Below, in pieces: positions 25,677-33,362 of a DNA stretch of 38,047 nt (its first letter is position 1; each line of letters begins with the position of its first letter). The position numbers were made by a program, and so were the translations under genes. This DNA is from Shimia aestuarii (GTDB taxonomy: Bacteria > Pseudomonadota > Alphaproteobacteria > Rhodobacterales > Rhodobacteraceae), in contig NZ_JAKVRD010000027.1 in NCBI RefSeq assembly GCF_022814865.1, positions 1-38,047 on the forward strand. The letters are read 5' to 3'. The notes under the pieces were generated by a model that saw only the letters and a list, made by a program, of their open reading frames with translations, was not told the origin of the DNA and did no database searches.

Positions 25677-25708
25677 TGTTCACACCAAGCATGGAGGGAT
25701 TGTTCACA
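25677..25708. promoter_or_regulatory. Two TGTTCACA direct repeats before the Lrp gene
   Basis: Identical 8-mers at 25677-25684 and 25701-25708 lie 24 bases apart, just upstream of the regulator on its minus-strand side. A spacing of just over two helical turns fits a multimeric Lrp-type protein controlling its own gene. Confidence 0.45.
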
Positions 25709-25921
25709 GAAAAGCTGAGTCTTTCAACTATTAAGTATCTGTTTTTATTCTATTTTGGCCTATTTTTGCATCGACTTCTGGCCACCATTAGTCCTGCGCG
25801 TTTAGTTCATGGGAAGCCGCGTTCTCGACGTTTTGAGTAAGCCCAAAGCCAACATAGGGAGCAGTTGCGCGTATCGCTGCACGCCATGCATCAATGAGCG
25901 AGCAACACTTACACGGTTAGG
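25709..25921. other. AT-rich non-coding stretch
   Basis: It contains a T-rich run (around 25738-25768) that may be the Lrp promoter. No frame here looks coding and I see no RNA gene. Confidence 0.35.
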
Positions 25922-26030
25922 TGATCAGCCCCACCTGAGTGGTCCAGTTTGATTGTTAGTGCATGATTGGCCTTTGATCCATCTGGACGATGGTCTCGGG
26001 GGCCGGCGGGCGTACCCTGTGTTTGCTATG
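25922..26030 (-). mobile_element. IS3-family right-end relic with orfB C-terminus
   Basis: TGATCAGCCCCACCTGAGTGGTCC (25922-25945) is an IS3-type terminal repeat and resembles the left end of the element at 37921. Inside it, the minus strand reads RPPAPETIVQMDQRPIMH and then TAA (25956-25958), the standard end of an IS3 orfB. A base is missing just upstream (the expected GYRPP reads VRPP) and the rest of the transposase is gone. 26031-26195 shows no gene. Confidence 0.7.
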
Positions 26031-26195
26031 GAAGAGATCATTTCTTGACGGCAGAGCCCGTCTGAGCGTTGGTAAACTGTCGTCTGTCTGAGGAAGAGCA
26101 GGCGGCGGGAGTTCAGGCCAGCTTCATTCGCTTGAAGGATTGTGGAAGAGGGGGGCAGGCCGCTTCCACCAGCCTGTGGGAACTTCTGATGGTCT

Positions 26196-26494
26196 TCAGG
26201 CCACCAGAAATGTCACGGCAATTAGTGCGCAACACATCGCAGGAAGGCCGATGGTGAGAGAGCGCCGCCAGAACAGAAACCTGGGAAAGCGTCTGCTGAA
26301 ACTCAATGCCAGCGCGATTGGTGATGTAAGGGCCATGGAACAGGTCAGGCCTACGAGGGAAAAGTAAAGCGTGCAGTAGTTGAGGCCGAAGCTGCACTTT
26401 CCAGGAATGCCAAGGCCCAGGAAGAGCAAGGATACCGCGGCGAGAAAGGCGCCGGCCGCAATCAAAGAAGAGTCACAAAGATATTTTTTATCAT
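26196..26494 (-). pseudogene. Small membrane protein with apparent one-base frameshift
   Basis: The frame ending at 26196 encodes very hydrophobic segments (AAGAFLAAVSLLFLGLG, then YCTLYFSLVGLTCSMAL and a third helix), but its first codon is a TTG at 26465. Just upstream, in another frame, an ATG at 26494 reads MIKNIFVTLL and then stops. One extra T in the T-run near 26470 would join them as MIKNIFVTLLLIAAGAF, a natural first helix, giving about 99 aa with three helices. It may be a real mutation or a sequencing error. I do not recognise the family. Confidence 0.5.
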
Positions 26495-26594
26495 GGCGTT
26501 TACTCTATCCCCCCACGACTTGGCGAGGAGCCCTGGAAATGCATTTCACATTGGCGGCCCAAAGGGGCCGCCGTTGAACGTACGAAGATTGGCA

Positions 26595-28076
26595 TCAAGG
26601 CTCTTCGACGGTGTACCCGCTCGGCATCGGGGTCACGTTCCGATCGTAAAGGGTGAAGCCCTTCAGGCGCTCGAACTCAGGATCGCTGGGGGTGAAAATC
26701 TGCGCGCGTGGCTGAAAGTTGCAACCATCAGTGACGGTACCCGGGCCGTGATCTGCTTCACCTTCAACGAAGCCCCAGGCCTCTGGGTAGTGCGCATCAA
26801 AATAAATCTCCGCATCTATGGTCTCAGCAGGGAAGCTGGTGCCATAGAAATAATGGATTTCATCGTAGCCGATCTGGTCACCCAAGGTGCAACTCCCGGA
26901 AAGATGAATCCCCAAGTTTACAATTGTCTGAACATTTGCTTCATGAAGCCTGAAGACCCCGCGAGTAGGGCTCACCGGTGATTTGATCACGAGTTCGGAA
27001 CAGGTGCGGCTGCCGTCGGGGTTTACGGTGCTCGTTCCGCAGCTGTAGTAATAGTAATCCTCAACGGGGGGTGCAGTCGGGTCCAGCGCCATGCTGACAG
27101 ATTCTTGGATATATGGCGTAATCGCGGATATCCCGAATTCGTCACGAAGCATTTCAACGACGAGATCGACATATTCCTTGGACGCGGCATGGTCCCCGCG
27201 TGTCGGCAACTCGATGCCTGTTATCGCAACGCCATCCCCTACGGATGAAATCTCGCTGACAATGTTTCCACCTGCGGTCAGTCCTACAAGGCTCATGGCT
27301 GTGCTTGGTGCCGAGACCATGAGCGGCAGACCATTCACGCTGAGGGTTTCCGCCAGGACGCCAGCGCCAGAGGCCCCCTCATTCATGCCTACCACACCAT
27401 ATCCACCATTGGTGCTTGAGGCGCGCCCGTAGAGCCCGACACCATTGTCAGCATGGCTGCGCGAGTCCAGAGGGCGATTTGAGGCTGAGGACACATTGAT
27501 ACGTGTCTGAAAGTTCTTCACGCCGCCGATGTTCTGGTCACCGAAGGTCCTGACCACGGAGTTGTCCAACTCGAAGCTGTCACCGTTCCGATCGATGCCG
27601 TCGCCACCGGTCAAGTTGTCGAGCCCTTGCTGTGTCTCGTCAACGCTGTCTTCGAGATCCTCGGCCGCCTTGGCAATCTCTTCATCGACATAGGCCTTGT
27701 TGGCCGCGTCGTAACCATCGATCGGATAATCGAGGTTCTCGATCACCAGAACGCCGTTCCCGATGATCCTTGAGACGCCGGTGATCTCGTTGACACCGGT
27801 CAGGTTGTTGCCCTGCATCTCGACATCCTGGGTGGCCTGATGCCGTCCAAGCCCATCGCCGGCGGGGCGGAGAGCGTTGGGGTTGTACCCGGGCATGGCC
27901 ATATCACCGACCATACCGCCCGCATTCATCCCTGAAGCGCGTTCCGTCGTCCTGTTGATGCCCCAGTTCGTCTCGTCGGAATAGTCACCCGTTCCCTGAG
28001 CGAAAGCTGGGAAGCCGACGATGACCGCAAGTGCGGTGCTGGCAGTCAGCTTCAGAAATTGATGCGATCTGTTCAT
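26595..28076 (-). CDS. Exported protein with tail-fibre/PilV-like stalk, probable adhesin
   Basis: The 493-aa precursor has a signal peptide (TALAVIVGFPAFAQG, cleavage about residue 27) and a GAGAGGACC ribosome-binding site. The mature N-terminal part contains LTGVNEITGVSRIIGNG and a hinge DAANKAYVDEEIAKAAEDLE. This is the collar and coiled-coil joint seen in phage tail fibres and PilV shufflon adhesins, and the ASKEYVD motif recurs near residue 305. The middle has tail-fibre-type GVGLYGRASSTNGGYGVVG. The C-terminal domain (about 340-493) holds YYYYSCGTST and several cysteines and is not recognised. It would be secreted or surface displayed. No pilus or phage genes lie nearby. Confidence 0.78.
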   Translation of the reverse strand: MNRSHQFLKLTASTALAVIVGFPAFAQGTGDYSDETNWGINRTTERASGMNAGGMVGDMAMPGYNPNALRPAGDGLGRHQATQDVEMQGNNLTGVNEITGVSRIIGNGVLVIENLDYPIDGYDAANKAYVDEEIAKAAEDLEDSVDETQQGLDNLTGGDGIDRNGDSFELDNSVVRTFGDQNIGGVKNFQTRINVSSASNRPLDSRSHADNGVGLYGRASSTNGGYGVVGMNEGASGAGVLAETLSVNGLPLMVSAPSTAMSLVGLTAGGNIVSEISSVGDGVAITGIELPTRGDHAASKEYVDLVVEMLRDEFGISAITPYIQESVSMALDPTAPPVEDYYYYSCGTSTVNPDGSRTCSELVIKSPVSPTRGVFRLHEANVQTIVNLGIHLSGSCTLGDQIGYDEIHYFYGTSFPAETIDAEIYFDAHYPEAWGFVEGEADHGPGTVTDGCNFQPRAQIFTPSDPEFERLKGFTLYDRNVTPMPSGYTVEEP

Positions 28077-28649
28077 GGTTGGTCCTCTCGATGGGAAGTG
28101 GTGATTTCTTCCAACGTATCCGAGAGAGCAGGAAAAGCTCAGGTGCGAAGTTTCCCACTCTCTTCATTATCGGTTAAAAACAATAGCTTGCAGTGTGGGT
28201 TGGGTGGATCGCACGTTGGGAGCCAAATTCCCCAAGCGCCGCCGAGAAATTTAATTTGGCAGATAACACTGAAATTATCGAATGACGCTTAATTAAACCC
28301 AGTTCTGGCACCTGGTCAAAAGTCCTGAAACCCGGATGTGCTTTCGGGTGCCATGCCCGCCCGAACTCGATCGCGCAAGCGGTGGCATAGCATAGAAGAC
28401 AGAGAGTTCAGAATCCTTCCCGTGCTGCTCTTTGATGCCCTCGAAGAGGTTGTCGACAATTGGCGTAACGCTGACAGGTCGCAATGACCTCTCAGCCCCG
28501 ATGACAGAGAACTTTAGCTCAGGCGTTGAAATGAAATACCGGTAGCCCGGTCGAGCTTGCATGCGCGGTCGGGTCTGCATCTTGGCCCAGGAGGGCGGAA
28601 ACGAGTTGGCTCACGCGCCCTTACTGAACTGTTTGGGTGGTTGGGCCCA
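28077..28649. other. Non-coding region upstream of the exported protein
   Basis: It must carry the promoter of the exported protein on its left edge. A 95-codon frame on the minus strand (28293-28580) has no ribosome-binding site and no recognisable motif, so I do not call it a gene. Confidence 0.4.
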
Positions 28650-29132
28650 TGTGACACCGAGGGTGCGGAGGTGAGTTGTCACAAAAGTCACTATTGGCCC
28701 GCATCTCGTAAGTCGTTGTTTTTAATATATATTAATAAAGGGTGAGAGCCTGGCCTACATACCGTGTGACACGACAATCTTTTAAAATCAACAAGTTACG
28801 CCATGTCACATGTCACGCCAGAATATGTATTACATGCGTACATGCGCGTGCGTACATGTGCGCGCGTACGTAAATACATATATATCTGTGACATGTGACA
28901 TAAACCTATATAATGATGCTTACTTATTGATTTTAAATGTAAAATGTGTGTCACAGATCTTGTCACAAGCTGTCACAGCTGACGTGGCATCACCTTGAAA
29001 ATAGTGTAAGAGCTTGATAATAAATAATTTTCTTTAAATCGAGATGTGTGACATCGCCAATCAGCACACGCTATCGCTTACCACGGGGATCAAAGCGCCC
29101 TCGCTCCCCTTCGATCCTATGACTGTGTCACA
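28650..29132. repeat. Array of twelve TGTSACA 7-mers (iteron-like)
   Basis: Copies start at 28650, 28677, 28765, 28804, 28811 (last base G), 28887, 28894, 28949, 28961, 28971, 29047 and 29126. TGTGACA and TGTCACA are reverse complements and each is a dyad around the central base. Several have longer symmetric flanks (CGTGTGACACG, CTTGTCACAAG, AGCTGTCACAGCT), so a dimeric protein is the likely reader. The surrounding DNA is AT-rich and has no gene. A further TGTGACA lies at 31266. It may be a replication or partition iteron block, or a cooperative operator. Confidence 0.7.
28803..28901. repeat. 14-bp perfect inverted repeat around a 42-nt alternating pyrimidine-purine tract
   Basis: ATGTCACATGTCAC (28803-28816) and GTGACATGTGACAT (28888-28901) are exact reverse complements, each a double 7-mer of the array. 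Between them 28831-28872 is a strict pyrimidine-purine alternation rich in CG and CA steps (CATGCGCGTGCG, TGCGCGCGTACG). This is the classic sequence type for left-handed DNA. An ATATAT run follows. Confidence 0.7.
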
Positions 29133-29184
29133 ACCAGTCTGAAGGCAAGAAAACGGTTCTGCCACAAAGTTACCGGATGCTTTT

Positions 29185-29280
29185 TGCAAGTGGGTTGCAT
29201 GTGCGCCGCGGTAATATTTGAACCGCGTCATCCACGCGTGGGGTCATTTCAAGCGACCATGGCGGCAGTTCAATCCTGCC
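29185..29280. other. Chain of small hairpins ending in a tRNA T-arm-like stem-loop
   Basis: In order: TGCAA-N5-TTGCA (29185-29199), CGCGGT-N9-ACCGCG (29207-29227), palindrome CCACGCGTGG (29232-29241) and GGCAG-TTCAATC-CTGCC (29264-29280). The last has the 5-bp stem and 7-nt loop of a tRNA T arm. No full tRNA cloverleaf can be folded around it by eye. It may be a structured RNA, a tRNA-like relic or chance. Confidence 0.35.
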
Positions 29281-29400
29281 AGAGCGTTTCCCACATATAT
29301 TGTTCATTGCGTGGGCAACCATGGCGGTCAACCTGTGATTTGATTGGCTCGGCCAGACTGACTACCTGCTGAAATTTGAGAGGAGTACCTGAAGAGACTG

Positions 29401-29470
29401 AAAGGTAGCGTTCTCAAACGTATTGTTAAAGCAGACTCATTTCTCTCTATGTGGAGTAAAAGGTATCGTT
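29401..29470 (+). promoter_or_regulatory. Direct repeat AAAGGTAKCGTT before hipA
   Basis: AAAGGTAGCGTT (29401-29412) and AAAGGTATCGTT (29459-29470) match at 11 of 12 positions and lie 58 bases apart, ending 13 bases before the hipA start. The second copy overlaps the ribosome-binding area. They are candidate sites for the HipB-like repressor. Confidence 0.45.
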
Positions 29471-29483
29471 ATGAGGGTACTTA

Positions 29484-30809
29484 ATGGATTTCACTGTTCA
29501 GACACATGTTGACGGTGAGTGGCGTGATGCCGCTGATGTAGAATTCCTGGAGTCCAGTCGCGGGATCGCAGGTGCGACGAGCACGAGCTATGACACGGAC
29601 TACTGGGCGGAGATGGCCTCGGTCGATGCCCTCCAAGGGAATGTTGTTGATCGCCGTGCATTGTCGCTGCGTTATCCGGTGGATCTTTCCTTTCGTCAAT
29701 CTGACCGCTGGCCGGCCTGGCTCCTTGATCTCATGCCTCAGGGGGCGGCTCGCGCACGCATTGCACGAGAAGAAGGCCTCCGGTCTGACCATCCAGCTGT
29801 CGAGCTTCAGTTGTTGCGCCGTGCAGGGGGCGCACCCATAGGGAATTTGCGTAGTCGGGAGGCTTTCGAAGCTGAGCAAGAGCGCATCGTAGGCCTCGAG
29901 TGCCCCCCTCTGACTGATGAGGATATCTTCAACCGAACTGACCTTTTCCTGGATGTTGTCGATCGGTTTGCACATCTTGCCTCTGGTTCCAGAGGCGTGC
30001 AGGGTGAATGGCCCAAAACCCTGATGTCTCGTTCCGGGCGGGATGGTTTCTGGTATCCGGATCCTTTCGTCAAAACCGAAGATGGGATCGAGCATGTCAT
30101 CATCAAACTCCCCAAATCTTCGGGCGACAATGATCGGTTGATCCTTGAAGCAGAGGCACCGTACCTGGAGTTGGCCAGATCCTTTGGTCTGAATTGCGCA
30201 GCGGCTTTACGCTACGAACCTGGTGTGCTGATCATGCCGCGTTTCGATCGGGAGATCGCTGATGGAACGGTCTTGCTTCATGGTCAGGAAAGCCTGACCT
30301 CGGCTCTCGGTGTTGCTGAATTCGGTATGACCAGAGCGCATGAGGACTACCTTGAAATCATAGATCTCTACAGCGATGACCCGGCAGGGGACAGGCTAGA
30401 GTACCTTATGAGAGATGTCCTCAACATGGCCGCTGGGAACCCGGACAATCATGGGCGCAATACGGCCATGCAGCGCCCGGCACAGGGCGGGATCCGGCTC
30501 GCGCCGCTGTTCGATTTTGCGCCCATGCGCCTTTCGAATGCAGGCATCGCACGGCAGAGCCGATGGCGCTGCCTGGAGGGGCGAGATCTCGGTACGGACT
30601 GGGCTGCGGTGTGCGATTCTGTGGCTTGTGAAGGTTTGAGTGTCGACGAAGTACGCCAGGCATTGGTTGGCATGTTGCCTGCGCTGCGCGAATTGCGTGG
30701 TACCGCTGCTGAACTGGGCGTGCTGGACAAAGTTATTGAGCACGCCATCAGGCCTGATCGGATGATCGCTGCAATTGAAGCCTTGGAGGATGTTCAATGC
30801 CAGCCGTGA
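29484..30809 (+). CDS. hipA: HipA-family serine/threonine kinase toxin
   Basis: The 441-aa product would be a HipA-type kinase. In the family these phosphorylate translation factors such as glutamyl-tRNA synthetase and induce dormancy. An N-terminal HipA_N-like part (about 1-130) precedes the kinase core. Visible motifs are the glycine-rich/ejectable loop region SGSRGVQGEWPKTLM, the nucleotide-binding lysine in HVIIKLPKS, PRFDRE, the catalytic loop GNPDNHGRNTAM (Asp321) and the metal-binding LAPLFDFAPM. All look intact. The start at 29484 has GAGGG upstream. It overlaps the next gene by 13 bases. The order is toxin first, opposite to E. coli hipBA. Confidence 0.92.
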   Translation: MDFTVQTHVDGEWRDAADVEFLESSRGIAGATSTSYDTDYWAEMASVDALQGNVVDRRALSLRYPVDLSFRQSDRWPAWLLDLMPQGAARARIAREEGLRSDHPAVELQLLRRAGGAPIGNLRSREAFEAEQERIVGLECPPLTDEDIFNRTDLFLDVVDRFAHLASGSRGVQGEWPKTLMSRSGRDGFWYPDPFVKTEDGIEHVIIKLPKSSGDNDRLILEAEAPYLELARSFGLNCAAALRYEPGVLIMPRFDREIADGTVLLHGQESLTSALGVAEFGMTRAHEDYLEIIDLYSDDPAGDRLEYLMRDVLNMAAGNPDNHGRNTAMQRPAQGGIRLAPLFDFAPMRLSNAGIARQSRWRCLEGRDLGTDWAAVCDSVACEGLSVDEVRQALVGMLPALRELRGTAAELGVLDKVIEHAIRPDRMIAAIEALEDVQCQP

Positions 30810-31090
30810 AACCTCTCACGAAGATTGAAAAGCGCACACGCCGCGAGGAGATCTATCGGAAAGCGGCTTCGGGCGAGCTCGATTTCTCGAATGCGGTTCG
30901 TGAGTTGCGCCAATCCTTGGGCATGACTCAGGCCGTGTTCGCTGAACGATTTGGTCTGACCAGGGTTCAGGTGATCGCGCTCGAGGCAGGTAAAGCAAAT
31001 CCGACATTGGAGACACTCGAGAAGATAGGTCGTCCATTCGGTCTGCAGGTGGGATTTGTGCCCATTCAGAAATCTAATGCAAATAGTTAA
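30797..31090 (+). CDS. hipB: XRE-type HTH antitoxin/repressor, HipB-like
   Basis: The 97-aa product has a basic N-terminal helix (KIEKRTRREEIYRKAASG) and an XRE/Cro HTH (LRQSLGMTQAVFAERFGLTR), then IALEAGKANPTLETLEKI, the conserved third and fourth helices. It overlaps the kinase gene by 13 bases and is cotranscribed with it. It should bind the kinase and repress the promoter, probably at the direct repeats before hipA. A C-terminal strand like that of HipB is short here. Confidence 0.88.
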   Translation: MPAVKPLTKIEKRTRREEIYRKAASGELDFSNAVRELRQSLGMTQAVFAERFGLTRVQVIALEAGKANPTLETLEKIGRPFGLQVGFVPIQKSNANS

Positions 31091-31567
31091 ATGTTTCAGG
31101 AATGGAGCAAAGCTCATTGTGGTCCTGAATTCCAAAGGGCCTTGTTCTGTTCAACCTGTCCCGTAGCTACTAATGCCACAGCTGGGGTGCCTCGAGAATA
31201 TGGTAAGATGCTATTATTGCTCAAAAAATCTCCATCTGTTTCGGGGGGGGAGTGCAAGTTCGTGATGTGACACACCCAATCAAGCAAAATTTCTTCCAGC
31301 ACGATCTGGAACATCTCATCGCGACACTTGCGCGTTTGTCCAGCCCCTGGGGCGCACTTCACTACCATGGCCAAATCTGCAACCCTCGTTACATCAGTCC
31401 CCACCATAAATCAGAGCAGCTACACCGGACTGGTACGGAAAGCCTATCTCAAAGATGATGATATCTGTCTCTCCACATTCGTTCTCCTGGTGTCATCTCG
31501 TTCTTGATAAGTCGCTTCTCCTCGACAAATATTCTGGGCCTTTGGGGACTCAAAATGCGTAACTGTG
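31091..31567. other. Non-coding stretch downstream of hipAB
   Basis: No credible gene is seen on either strand. A run of eight G lies at about 31244-31251 and one TGTGACA 7-mer at 31266-31272. It marks the end of accessory block 2; the pxp operon terminates into it from the right. Confidence 0.4.
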
Positions 31568-32347
31568 TCATCGCTCGAGTGTCTCTCCGTCGAAACGCGC
31601 GACCGTGACACCGTTGGTTTCGAGAATGCCTCGGACAGAACGGGCGATCTGCACGGCGGTGGGGGTATCTCCGTGCAGACAGATCGTATCAACCCGCGTC
31701 GGGATATGTTTGCCGCTCTCGGTCAGGATTGCACCTGCCCGGACCATGTCGAGCATCCTTTGCCCGGCGAGTTCGGGGTCGTGGATGACGGCTCCGGGAA
31801 GGCTTCGGTCGACCAGCGTGGCATCATCGTTATAGGCGCGGTCGGCGAAAATCTCGCAGGCGGTGCGGCAGCCGAGTTCTGCAGCGGCCTCGTTTTGCGC
31901 GGTTCCGGCGAGGACCATGATGATGATCTCTGGATCGACGTCCAGTGCGGCGCGATAGCAGGCCAGTGCCATGGCCTTATCCTCGGCCGCCATATTGGCG
32001 AGCGCCCCGTGCAGTTTCAGATGCCGGACCGCGCCGCCATTGACCTGTGCCATGGCCCGAGCCGCGCCGAGTTGGTAGCGCACGAGATTGGCGAGGCTGT
32101 CGAGCGGGATATGCATCCGGCGGCGTCCGAAGCCCTGTAGATCCGGGAAGCCGGGATGCGCTCCGATGCCGACACCGTTCGTTGCGGCGCGTTTCATCGT
32201 CTCTGCCATCGTGTCCCAGTCGCCAGCATGAAACCCGCAGGCGATATTGGCGGAACTGACGATATCGAGAAGCTCTGCGTCGGCACCCATGTTCCAGGGA
32301 CCAAAGCTTTCGCCCATATCGGCGTTCAGATCGACTTTCAGGGTCAT
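31568..32347 (-). CDS. pxpA: 5-oxoprolinase subunit PxpA (LamB/YcsF family)
   Basis: PxpA is part of the PxpABC complex, which hydrolyses 5-oxoproline to glutamate using ATP. The 259-aa product has full family length and hallmarks: VDLNADMGESFG at the start, SANIACGFHAGD, IGAHPGFPDLQGFGRR, HLKLHGALAN, and the late CLHGDTP. It is the last gene of the TRAP-pxp operon, one base after the pxpC stop. Its neighbours show the substrate is probably imported 5-oxoproline or a similar lactam. Confidence 0.95.
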   Translation of the reverse strand: MTLKVDLNADMGESFGPWNMGADAELLDIVSSANIACGFHAGDWDTMAETMKRAATNGVGIGAHPGFPDLQGFGRRRMHIPLDSLANLVRYQLGAARAMAQVNGGAVRHLKLHGALANMAAEDKAMALACYRAALDVDPEIIIMVLAGTAQNEAAAELGCRTACEIFADRAYNDDATLVDRSLPGAVIHDPELAGQRMLDMVRAGAILTESGKHIPTRVDTICLHGDTPTAVQIARSVRGILETNGVTVARFDGETLER

Positions 32348-32348
32348 C

Positions 32349-33362
32349 TCAGATCTCCTCGTTTCCGGCGATTGCGCCGCTGATTAATTGGTAGGACAGA
32401 AGGTCGGGCATGTCGCGCGGGTCCCGGATCAACGGTTGAACCTTCGAGCGTAGCCCTTTCACGGCGTCACGTGCCCGCGTTTCGGCCTCGATGGCTTGTT
32501 CCAGTGTGACAAAGTGAAAGCGCAGGCCTGCGCCCGGTTGGGCCTGGGCCACTTTGGGCAGGTCACAGGGCAGGACGGTGCCGATACGGGGATAGCCTCC
32601 GGTGGTCTGGCATTCGGCGAGGAGCACGAAGGGGGTGCCATCGCCTGTGACCTGAATGTCGCCGGGCACGATGACCTCGGACAGGACGCTCAGCCCGCCA
32701 TCTGTCAGGAAGCCGGGACCGTCGGAATTCATCCGGGCTCCCATCCGGTTGCCGCGAATGTCGCGGTGAAACTCGGTCGCTTCGAAACGTTCCAGCACGT
32801 CGGCGGGAAAGAAATCGGTTTGCAGGCTTGGCAAGACACGCAACGCGCCGCCGTCAAAGCGGGGATCGGGCACAAGGACCTGGCCTGTGGTCTTTCCGGC
32901 GTCGGTGCCGACGGGCAGGGTCTCTCCATCGTCGAGCAGAGTACCAAGCCCGGCACCAAGATGGGCAGAGCGCGATCCGAGCCGTTTCGGGGTATCGAAA
33001 CCGCCGCCGACATGCAGGTAGCCATAGGTTCCAAGTCGGGCCGCGCCGATCGACAGGACCGCGCCCTCGGGCCAAGGGTGGCTTGCATTCCAGACAAGCG
33101 GTGCGCCGTCCATCGTCGCCCGCATATCGGCCCCGGTCAGGGCGATGCGCAGGTCGCGATCTGCCGTGAACTCGCCGCCCATACCGGCCATTTCCAGCGC
33201 TGCGGCATCGGGAGATTGCGACAGGAGCGCCACCCCTTCGGCCAATGCCAGAGGGTCCGCCGCCCCACCGCGAGAGACCCCGTGGACGAGATAGCCGGGG
33301 CGTCCCATATCCTGTAGCGACAGGCCCGGCCCGGCCTTGCGGATCGTCACTGTGCCGGTCAT
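32349..33362 (-). CDS. pxpC: 5-oxoprolinase subunit PxpC (biotin-dependent carboxyltransferase-like)
   Basis: The 337-aa product belongs to the KipA/AHS2 family. Hallmarks are GPGLSLQDMGRPGYLVHGVS near the start, AALEMAGMGGEF, IALTGADM, RMGARMNSDGP and AECQTTGGYPRIGTV. The start overlaps the end of pxpB by four bases (ATGA). With PxpA and PxpB it forms the prokaryotic 5-oxoprolinase. The C-terminal tail is slightly longer than average but nothing is missing. Confidence 0.94.
   Translation of the reverse strand: MTGTVTIRKAGPGLSLQDMGRPGYLVHGVSRGGAADPLALAEGVALLSQSPDAAALEMAGMGGEFTADRDLRIALTGADMRATMDGAPLVWNASHPWPEGAVLSIGAARLGTYGYLHVGGGFDTPKRLGSRSAHLGAGLGTLLDDGETLPVGTDAGKTTGQVLVPDPRFDGGALRVLPSLQTDFFPADVLERFEATEFHRDIRGNRMGARMNSDGPGFLTDGGLSVLSEVIVPGDIQVTGDGTPFVLLAECQTTGGYPRIGTVLPCDLPKVAQAQPGAGLRFHFVTLEQAIEAETRARDAVKGLRSKVQPLIRDPRDMPDLLSYQLISGAIAGNEEI

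Noticed and set aside
28293..28580. 95-codon minus-strand frame upstream of the exported protein
   Set aside because: No ribosome-binding site, no recognisable motif and uneven composition; kept only as a note in the region entry.
28650..29132. CRISPR array as an explanation of the 7-mer repeats
   Set aside because: The repeats are too short, occur in both orientations and have irregular spacing; no cas genes are present.
28650..29132. CRP/FNR-type sites as the full explanation of TGTGACA
   Set aside because: Such sites need two half-sites with a fixed 4-6 base gap (TGTGA-N6-TCACA); the copies here are self-contained dyads without that spacing.
29264..29280. Possible tRNA gene from the T-arm-like hairpin
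   Set aside because: No D arm, anticodon arm or pairing acceptor stem could be placed at the right distances, and no CCA end follows.
32496..33317. 273-codon plus-strand frame over pxpC
   Set aside because: It is antisense to a clear pxpC gene; long shadow frames are common in GC-rich DNA.
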